From a virus, in IMG/VR virus record IMGVR_UViG_3300017963_000150, positions 1 to 37,558 of that record: a stretch of DNA of 37,558 bases; one strand, written 5' to 3'. A model generated the notes under the pieces. That model was not told where the DNA came from. It did not search any database and was given only the letters and a program-made list of their open reading frames with translations. The number at the start of each line of letters is the position of its first letter. Position 1 is the stretch's first letter. Made by a program: the position numbers and the translations under genes. Positions 1-6,432 of the stretch are shown piece by piece.

Positions 1-123
1 AGAAATATCTGTGCCTTGACCGTCCTCTTCTGGACCTCCAAGTATTTGTGAAAGAGCCTGACCGAAAGCTTGTCTCTGCGGAGCTTGCAATTTTTGTTTT
101 AAAGCTTCCTGCTGCATTTGAGG
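1..123. repeat. Terminal direct repeat, copy 1 (circular overlap)
   Basis: Identical to positions 37436-37558. A coding frame passes through it without a break when the ends are joined, so it is the overlap of a circular or circularly permuted contig rather than a separate element. It is short enough to be an assembly overlap, and the physical virion ends cannot be read from it. Confidence 0.93.
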
Positions 124-291
124 GGGTAGTTTAGCTAATGAGCGAGCTTCTTCAGTTGAAAAACCCATGGATTCTAACCCAGATGTAGCTTGCCTTTCTT
201 GCAACTTCTGTCCTATTAACGCCTGCAGTCCTTCTCCTAAAGAGCGACCAGCTTCACTGCCGAAGTCCTGTTGTTCTAAAATTTGTACCAT
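1..291 (-). CDS. Internal virion / DNA-ejection protein, N-terminal part (continues at the window end)
   Basis: This is the first 97 codons of a gene that crosses the circle join and resumes at 37435, ending at 36710. The whole protein would be about 338 residues. The ATG at 291 follows a GAGG ribosome binding site. The N-terminus is rich in Gln, Glu, Leu and Ala with helical character. The gene lies in the block of likely ejection proteins downstream of the tail tube genes. Functional assignment is by position and composition, not by a recognised domain. Confidence 0.7.
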   Translation of the reverse strand, partial: MVQILEQQDFGSEAGRSLGEGLQALIGQKLQERQATSGLESMGFSTEEARSLAKLPPQMQQEALKQKLQAPQRQAFGQALSQILGGPEEDGQGTDIS

Positions 292-309
292 TTTTACCTC
301 TTTATTTTG

Positions 310-816
310 TTAAAATAGACCGCCAACTGCTGATGGGGCTGCTTTTAATAATGATGATAATAACTCCTGTAAAAAACCTGGAGTTTGTGGTTGATACATT
401 GTTTCAAATTGTCTTCCCATAGCAGGAGATAGCATGTTTTGTAATTGTGAGATAGCTCCCATTCCCATCTGTCCTCTTTGAGCAGCTAACCTTTCTGAAA
501 GTCCTGCTCCCGCTTTTCCTAGCTGCTGGCCAAATGCAGAAGATTGTTGTGAACCCTCTCCAAATTGGCCCGTAAATCTCTCAGCTATTCCAGGTATTAC
601 CTCTTCTTCAAATTGTCGCATTGCAGGTCTCTCGAACTGCTTCATCATTTCAGGGTCTTGAGATAAAATACTCTCTAAATAATCAAATCCTTGAGGCTGC
701 ATTTGTCCTCCACGCGATAGAATCTGACTAAAATAATCTTTTTGTTCTGGTGTATAAAGATCAAACTGCTTTGTTTTCTCTCCTTTGCCCAGTAAAAAAT
801 CCATGAACGAACTCAT
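310..816 (-). CDS. Probable internal virion / ejection protein (168 aa)
   Basis: This is a 168-residue protein rich in Gln, Gly, Met and Ser, helical in the first two thirds, with a small hydrophobic Ala/Leu/Gly C-terminus (residues about 148-168). It sits between the 831-1313 structural gene and the ejection-type gene across the circle join, all on one strand with short gaps, which suggests co-transcription. Similar Gln/Gly-rich small proteins occur next to ejection proteins in P22-like and F116-like podoviruses. No catalytic motif is visible. Role is inferred from context. Confidence 0.6.
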   Translation of the reverse strand: MSSFMDFLLGKGEKTKQFDLYTPEQKDYFSQILSRGGQMQPQGFDYLESILSQDPEMMKQFERPAMRQFEEEVIPGIAERFTGQFGEGSQQSSAFGQQLGKAGAGLSERLAAQRGQMGMGAISQLQNMLSPAMGRQFETMYQPQTPGFLQELLSSLLKAAPSAVGGLF

Positions 817-830
817 AATAACCTCATAAT

Positions 831-1313
831 TTAAATCTTTACATACTCAAGGACTACATGTCCACTATATCCATTATAACCTGCAGGGATTGTTACCACT
901 ACATTTGTCGCGTTAACAATGATACTACTACCCGTATCTGGAATGGCTGCATATACTGGTGTTGCATAATTTCCAATTACTCCATATATCCTAGTAAACC
1001 TATAATCTGTTGTTACTGCAATATTGTGTGCGATGTTATTTGCTCCAGTAGCAAGCACCCCAGTTTCAATGACTTTTCTAAAAACAGTCCGTTCTTGGAT
1101 GTTTTGTGAAGTAGTGGCACTATATGTCGGTAAAAATGTCTGTCCACAAATAATTTCTTCGTTAACATAAAGTCCTCTGTCTTTTGAGTTCACATTAATA
1201 GCAATATCGTTCAAATCTTGAGTAAGCTTTATTTTAAGCTCTTCTAGATTATCTGGTATTACATATGTAGTGGGGAGATATTGTGCCTGTTCTGTATTTC
1301 CTGAAAAACTCAT
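831..1313 (-). CDS. Conserved phage structural protein (160 aa)
   Basis: The first 70 residues are polar and probably helical; the last 90 look beta-rich and end in a hydrophobic strand (VVLEYVKI), as in small beta-sandwich tail accessory proteins. It begins two bases downstream of the gp12-like nozzle gene (ends 1316) and precedes the ejection-type genes. That position suggests a tail-tip or tail-stabilising component. I cannot name the family from sequence alone. Confidence 0.6.
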   Translation of the reverse strand: MSFSGNTEQAQYLPTTYVIPDNLEELKIKLTQDLNDIAINVNSKDRGLYVNEEIICGQTFLPTYSATTSQNIQERTVFRKVIETGVLATGANNIAHNIAVTTDYRFTRIYGVIGNYATPVYAAIPDTGSSIIVNATNVVVTIPAGYNGYSGHVVLEYVKI

Positions 1314-1315
1314 AA

Positions 1316-3499
1316 TTAACCGATTAACCTTCCTTCTGGTTTAACATACAACATCATTGCATGCATCTCAAAATCAGACTGAGCAATCTCCTTATCTTTC
1401 ATTTGTTCATCTGACATTTGTATTCTTAATTGAATAAATTGTCCATCCGTTTGAGTATAATATCTATGCCATATTTTTTCTTGGAACTGCTGAAAAGTTT
1501 GATCGTCTTCGGGTCTAGTTAGCAATACATTAGATCCCAGTATGGCATTTGTATCTGCAATAAGATTAATTGGATCTCCTGTTGATTGATCGACAAAATA
1601 ATCTAAGGATACTTCTCCAAGTGATGTTCTATTTATTAACATATCTATATATGGGAAAGTAAACTGCTGCCCAACAGGTGTGCCAGGATTAAATCTTTTT
1701 GATAATATATTTATATTAGATATCCTCGTAATAACTCCCCCACCACTATAAGTCCCCGTTGATATTGAAGATGGATCTAATGTTATATTATCTGCGTCAA
1801 CTACTGTTGCAATTCTATAAATATTATCATTTAACTCTGTTACTCCTGTGCAATCTTCTATCAATATATAGTCTCCCGATTGCAATCCATGATCATTGAT
1901 CTTCAAACTCGAGGGACTTCCGCTAGTTATATCATAAATAAACATACTCTTAGTATTAGAGGACTTGTCTGAATTAAATAAAAGAGTTACTCCAAGCTGA
2001 TTACCAGCTATTATCCATGGAGTACCAGATTGAGCATAAGATGAATTCCACGGGTCATTCCATGCTCCCCATGTTCCATATTTAGAACCAAGATCAGCCC
2101 AAGTTAAATCGCTTGTTTCTTGATAATAACCAAAACATGTAAATGAATCGTTTAAAAAAGCCCATGTGTTATTATCATAATTATATACTAAGATTCTGTT
2201 GGGATAAACTGGATCTGTAACGCTCGATGGAAACGTCCATAAAACTACCCTATTGAAAAAATCCCTTATGCCATAAACCCGTTCTACTCCATCATTCCCA
2301 TTATGAACTTTAAATACCTCATTTGGGATCTTATCATCTATTCTATCAACACTAACTCCATTACATGCGTGAATTCCAACATTTCCAACGCCAACAATAC
2401 CTTTGTCAAAAACTACTTGGGAAAAAGTAGATTCCGCTCCTAATTCAGTGCTTATCTTTTGCCATCTGAATGGAAGCACTTGGTTAGAAGTGTATACTAA
2501 TTCCCAAGTAGAACGTTCGAAATATACAATCAAACGGTCTTTTATAATCTGTGCAGTAACTATTTGTTGTTTAGTTGGAGCATCAATATAACCACCCCTA
2601 CCAGGAGTGTCATCCAGCCAAGCTGTAACAGCAGCCGTAGGGTCTCCGTTTTGACTAAAGCGGCATCTATTATAATATAACCTATCATTACCCCCCTCAT
2701 CTTCTATAGTATTTAAAAGTATTAATCTGTCTTTAAAAGGTAATATTATTCTAGCCGTTTCTAAATAACGTGTTGCTCCTGAATTAAGCTGCGGTCTCAA
2801 CGAATTCCAAGTTGATGACCCTTGAACTATATATTGAATATTATCTGCGGCCATATAATTTACAACATAGAAAGCTGTATCATATGGGTTTGCGGATCTA
2901 TAATTACATGTCCAATAGAAATTTGTATCACTCCCAGTCCATAGACCTGTTCCAAGACGCGCCCACGCTCCTGCTGTTCTTTGATATGCAAATTGTGTGT
3001 CAAATCCTATAGTGCTTTCTTGGTTTATATTAGTAAGTTCTCTTGTTCGAAGTCCCATAACGGGAAGGCCAGGATAATAATAAACAGCAGTCGTTGCATC
3101 AGCACCATTAAATACATATGCTCCAGTCGTTGTATCGAAAGTATGAGTCGTGGCTGACCCTCCATTTTTTAACAATGTAACAGGTGTACCTGTAACATTA
3201 CACGTGAATATATCATCGCCAATAGAAAAAAGCTGCTGGCCACCACTTGGTATTGGTGTTGCACCAGGTACTGTCCCACTCGCTGCACCTGCACCATCAG
3301 TTGTGTCAATTTGTATTCTAAATGTTGATTTTAATATGTCATCACCAATTAATGCAGTTCCATATCGTTTTTTAACTCGTCCCCTCCACACATAACAATC
3401 CTCAAGTTCTACAAATGCATCTTCTGGTAAAAGCCATGGTTGTTTATCATTTTCTAAACCTGTACCATACGGACCAATTAAATAACTCTTTAAACTCAT
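1316..3499 (-). CDS. Tail tubular protein B-like nozzle protein (T7 gp12-like)
   Basis: The protein has 727 residues, near the roughly 790 of T7 gp12. The N-terminus (LENDKQPWLLPEDAFVELED, then YVWRGRVKKRYG) matches the usual start of gp12-like nozzle proteins. The rest is beta-rich with aromatic repeats (WTCNYRS, YNNNTWAF) typical of the propeller-like nozzle. In this family six copies form the conical nozzle under the adaptor ring. The adaptor gene (4058-5011) lies just upstream with a small fibre gene between, as expected for podovirus tails. Confidence 0.82.
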   Translation of the reverse strand: MSLKSYLIGPYGTGLENDKQPWLLPEDAFVELEDCYVWRGRVKKRYGTALIGDDILKSTFRIQIDTTDGAGAASGTVPGATPIPSGGQQLFSIGDDIFTCNVTGTPVTLLKNGGSATTHTFDTTTGAYVFNGADATTAVYYYPGLPVMGLRTRELTNINQESTIGFDTQFAYQRTAGAWARLGTGLWTGSDTNFYWTCNYRSANPYDTAFYVVNYMAADNIQYIVQGSSTWNSLRPQLNSGATRYLETARIILPFKDRLILLNTIEDEGGNDRLYYNRCRFSQNGDPTAAVTAWLDDTPGRGGYIDAPTKQQIVTAQIIKDRLIVYFERSTWELVYTSNQVLPFRWQKISTELGAESTFSQVVFDKGIVGVGNVGIHACNGVSVDRIDDKIPNEVFKVHNGNDGVERVYGIRDFFNRVVLWTFPSSVTDPVYPNRILVYNYDNNTWAFLNDSFTCFGYYQETSDLTWADLGSKYGTWGAWNDPWNSSYAQSGTPWIIAGNQLGVTLLFNSDKSSNTKSMFIYDITSGSPSSLKINDHGLQSGDYILIEDCTGVTELNDNIYRIATVVDADNITLDPSSISTGTYSGGGVITRISNINILSKRFNPGTPVGQQFTFPYIDMLINRTSLGEVSLDYFVDQSTGDPINLIADTNAILGSNVLLTRPEDDQTFQQFQEKIWHRYYTQTDGQFIQLRIQMSDEQMKDKEIAQSDFEMHAMMLYVKPEGRLIG

Positions 3500-4048
3500 T
3501 TAAACACCTATTGCTATAAAAGAAACTACCATACTGTTATTTGTTGTATACAATTTGAAATTGCTATTTGTTAAATTATCGTACACTGCATTTCTAGTTG
3601 CTGCATTTGCCTGTGATGTTAATATTAATGCATGAATTGTAGTAAACGCAGTCGTAAAAGATATAGTTGTTCCGGCAACGCTACCTGTCGCTTGACCCCA
3701 ATTTAACTTTATACCACTTGGCAATCTCATGTAATATTTACTACCAGATTGTGTAGGTGCAATTGTTGTTAATTGCCTTTCTGTACCACTTGACTCTTCT
3801 TGAAAAAAGAGCTGAGTTATACCGCTTACAGCTTTAGTATAGAGAGCTCCTTCATCCGCTGCCGTTCCAGGAGCTGCACTTTGTTCTGGCATTTGCATGA
3901 ATTTATGCTTGCCTTGATCTGCATCATTAAAATCTACATGATTTACAGAGTTAGATGTATTTAAACTCTGAAAATTTTGCAGTATCTGATCCTGAGACTG
4001 GCTTGGATCATCAGTCGGTTGTGGAATGGAACTCGTATAGGTTGTCAT
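3500..4048 (-). CDS. Short tail fibre-like protein with gp53-like C-terminus
   Basis: This 182-residue protein starts with SIPQPTDDPSQSQDQILQNF, a pattern common in small podovirus fibre proteins (IPQPTD..S.SQ.QIL.NFQSLN). Residues about 105-182 resemble the gp53-like fibre C-terminal domain: KLNWGQATGSVAGTTISF, followed by a beta-rich stretch and a final FIAIGV. It abuts the nozzle gene with no gap, so a tail-attached fibre or tip role is likely. Identification is by motif resemblance. Confidence 0.65.
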   Translation of the reverse strand: MTTYTSSIPQPTDDPSQSQDQILQNFQSLNTSNSVNHVDFNDADQGKHKFMQMPEQSAAPGTAADEGALYTKAVSGITQLFFQEESSGTERQLTTIAPTQSGSKYYMRLPSGIKLNWGQATGSVAGTTISFTTAFTTIHALILTSQANAATRNAVYDNLTNSNFKLYTTNNSMVVSFIAIGV

Positions 4049-4057
4049 ATTTTCTCC

Positions 4058-5011
4058 TTAAAACCTTTGTTGATTATTACCATAAGGGAATCCTGTCTGC
4101 TCCGTGTATATAGTGGCCGTCCTCTGATTTCCTTGTTGAATTATTGTCCGCCTTAACACAAGCTTTTGTTGCTCTTTATATCCAGGCATTAAAACGTTTA
4201 CTCCTTCTGGGTCTTGTGAGTCTTCAAGTACCTTCTTAGCCGCTCCATATGCAATATATTGCCACCATTGATCAAGCTCTGGATGATCACCAGATGAAAT
4301 TAATTCTGTTGGAATGCGATAAGCGTTAACCTCTACTTTATATGGCTTATCAGGAACTGGCCTAACAGTTATCTGATTATCATAATATAAAATTGCCTCT
4401 GGGCGTGCTGCTTGATACGGAACAGATGTTATGGTTATTTCATTACCAACAGGAATAGTATTAGCAAAAGTTATTGTTCCTACTCCTGTGATGTAATTAA
4501 TTGAACCAGTAACTGCAGTTGTAGTGTTAATAATAACCCAATTACCTGACGTCCTGCTTTGAGGATCATCTACCACTTGAACAGTTGATCCAGTGCTATC
4601 GACAACGCCTATAGTTACATTATTTTGTAATATCGGTACATTAGACAAAGTAAAACTATAAGGTCCCACACTACCATCACCAACAATACTCGTTGTGATA
4701 TCGGACAGTTTAGGATATAATCTAAAAAACTGCTCACGGTCTTGTGAGAAAAAACTTTGGTATCCAGAAATATACACAGGAGGCATAACGTTATAGTAAA
4801 TATCTGGATCAGGAACAGTATAAACATCGACATTCTCCTCTGTCATAAATTCATAAGTTGTGCGAAGTGTAAACAATCTAAGATGCTCAGGTAAATCATA
4901 TAAATAAAAATCATTTACGTATTCATCTAACTGATCATTTGTGATTTGATTAGCACTCGGCCTACCAGTTAACCTTCTTATTTTAGTTCTTATCTTTTCT
5001 AATGTACTCAT
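4058..5011 (-). CDS. Tail tubular protein A-like head-to-tail adaptor (T7 gp11-like)
   Basis: The protein has 317 residues. An N-terminal helical segment (LEKIRTKIRRLTGRPSANQI, then LDEYVNDFYLYDLPEHLRLF) and a later helix (WWQYIAYGAAKKVLEDSQDP) fit the gp11-like adaptor family, whose members form a ring between portal and nozzle. A beta-rich insertion (about residues 110-190) probably decorates the outside. The order adaptor, small fibre, nozzle supports the call. Confidence 0.75.
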   Translation of the reverse strand: MSTLEKIRTKIRRLTGRPSANQITNDQLDEYVNDFYLYDLPEHLRLFTLRTTYEFMTEENVDVYTVPDPDIYYNVMPPVYISGYQSFFSQDREQFFRLYPKLSDITTSIVGDGSVGPYSFTLSNVPILQNNVTIGVVDSTGSTVQVVDDPQSRTSGNWVIINTTTAVTGSINYITGVGTITFANTIPVGNEITITSVPYQAARPEAILYYDNQITVRPVPDKPYKVEVNAYRIPTELISSGDHPELDQWWQYIAYGAAKKVLEDSQDPEGVNVLMPGYKEQQKLVLRRTIIQQGNQRTATIYTEQTGFPYGNNQQRF

Positions 5012-5014
5012 TTA

Positions 5015-5383
5015 TTAATCTTCCATATCTATAAATTCAAGACTTTCAAATGAACATCGCTTGACCTTCCTTCCTACATCCACTGTTGGATTACCATTTA
5101 TATCCATTACATGAGAATGTACTGGGTATGAGCAATTTTGATTTAAATGTTTTGCTACCATTAATGGCAACTCATATTGCTCACCATCATTTAATGTCAT
5201 CGTTAAAGTATCTACATCTTTATATTTTTTAAATGAAAAAGTAAATGACCCTCCCACTGGCTCAAAGCATCGAAATATTCCTTTTACCATTCTCAAGTCT
5301 TTATCTCTCATTTTTCTTAAATCTTCAGGGGTAAGTTTCTTTGTGTTTTTCTTTTTCCCTATTTGTATTGTTTTTGAACTCAT
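5015..5383 (-). CDS. Conserved phage protein of the capsid-tail region (122 aa)
   Basis: A small protein with a basic N-terminus (KTIQIGKKKNTKKL) followed by a compact beta-rich part (about residues 35-115). It lies between the 5450-6421 virion protein and the adaptor, three bases from the latter. The start at 5383 has a strong upstream AGGAGGA that is also next to the hairpin at 5412-5435. Genes of this size and position recur in podoviruses with N4-gp56 capsids, but I do not know a function. Confidence 0.6.
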   Translation of the reverse strand: MSSKTIQIGKKKNTKKLTPEDLRKMRDKDLRMVKGIFRCFEPVGGSFTFSFKKYKDVDTLTMTLNDGEQYELPLMVAKHLNQNCSYPVHSHVMDINGNPTVDVGRKVKRCSFESLEFIDMED

Positions 5384-5411
5384 TTAGTCCTCCTCCATTT
5401 TTTTTAAAGGA

Positions 5412-5435
5412 GGAGGAGGGCCTGAGCCCCCCTCC
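5412..5435. promoter_or_regulatory. GC-rich hairpin between virion genes
   Basis: A 10-bp stem (one mismatch) closes on the loop CTGA (plus strand). On the minus transcript it is followed by TCCTTT and then A-runs, so it is a poor intrinsic terminator in the operon direction. It may stabilise the capsid-side mRNA or lower downstream expression. Read on the plus strand it is followed by a T-run after four bases. Confidence 0.5.
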
Positions 5436-5449
5436 GCCATTTTTTCTTT

Positions 5450-6421
5450 CTACTCGTTATCAACTATAAGTGATTTACCAGCTCTCCAGTATATTACATC
5501 AGATGATGATCCAGCAGGTGCGTCCGCACCAGCGCCAAGACTCATTCCAATATAATCTACATTATCAGTAGCTGCTTCTACACTATTAGTTCCTTCAGAT
5601 CCAACAGGAATAACTTGAGCAAAGGTCACCCCTGCAGCTGCTATTGCAGATGTTGGGAATGCAAATGTTGTAAATGCAGTAGAATCCACATTTACAGTTA
5701 TTGTGTTATTTGCTGTAGAAATCGCTGTTACTTTTCCTTGCACTCCATCAAGTTCTACCATACCAAATTCACTAGGTACTACAAACTTAACTACATCATC
5801 TACATTGTAACCATGAGTTACAGATAATGTAATAACAGCTGATGCTGCTTTTGTTACTTTTGTAATATATCTAGCTCTTGGATAGAACATTGGCTGGAAT
5901 GGTACTTTTCTGAATGAACATGTTGTACCTGCTGCTGCAAATCCAGATGCATCAAGATGTACTAATTGGAAGGAAGTATTTGTTGTAACTGTTCCCAATG
6001 TGAAATCCATGCCTGCAATCTGCTGCATTCCTGCAACATTATACATTCTAACTACATCACCTGCAGCTAAACCTGCTGTAGATGTTGCTGATACAACCGC
6101 AGGGCTCGCTGCTGTTACACCAGAACCTGTAGCGTTTAACGCGCCTAAGGTCTTATCAGATGTATCTAAAAGTGTGAAACCACCTGCTGTAATAACTTCT
6201 AAATCAAGTGCATTAGCAGAATCTTGCTTTGTATACATGATACCTGCTGCATCTGCCATGCCTCTCTGCCATCTAAACATTACTCCACGACCTGTTGTCT
6301 GTGTAGTTGCAGATTGTGTGTAATTTATTATTTCCATCCAATCTACATCAGATCTTATGTTTAGAAATTTAGAACTACCATCAGAGGTAAATTTTCCTTG
6401 CTGTATTACTGTGCCGTCCAT
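5450..6421 (-). CDS. Virion protein next to the capsid, possible decoration protein (323 aa)
   Basis: The protein has 323 residues, rich in Ala, Thr, Val and Gly with many beta-strand-like stretches. Its N-terminus (TVIQQGKFTSDGSSKFLNIR, later WMEIINYTQ) and the internal Ig-like segments (about residues 195-275) suggest a surface or decoration protein. It starts 11 bases after the capsid stop with the strong site AGGAGG before ATG 6421, so it is probably made in large amounts with the capsid. No specific family recognised. Confidence 0.62.
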   Translation of the reverse strand: MDGTVIQQGKFTSDGSSKFLNIRSDVDWMEIINYTQSATTQTTGRGVMFRWQRGMADAAGIMYTKQDSANALDLEVITAGGFTLLDTSDKTLGALNATGSGVTAASPAVVSATSTAGLAAGDVVRMYNVAGMQQIAGMDFTLGTVTTNTSFQLVHLDASGFAAAGTTCSFRKVPFQPMFYPRARYITKVTKAASAVITLSVTHGYNVDDVVKFVVPSEFGMVELDGVQGKVTAISTANNTITVNVDSTAFTTFAFPTSAIAAAGVTFAQVIPVGSEGTNSVEAATDNVDYIGMSLGAGADAPAGSSSDVIYWRAGKSLIVDNE

Positions 6422-6432
6422 ATTTTACCTCC

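Noticed and set aside
1-123. Terminal repeat as a biological long terminal repeat or IS end
   Set aside because: A gene frame crosses it exactly when the ends are joined, and the repeat is perfect and short, so circular assembly overlap is the simpler reading.
858-1109. Plus-strand frames within virion genes (for example 858-1109, 3150-3395, 6000-6323, 28970-29467)
   Set aside because: They are opposite-strand shadows of well-supported beta-rich virion genes, lacking ribosome sites and family resemblance.
4615-4833. Hydrophobic 72-residue frame inside the adaptor gene
   Set aside because: It overlaps the gp11-like gene in another frame, has no convincing ribosome site and looks like an AT-rich chance frame.
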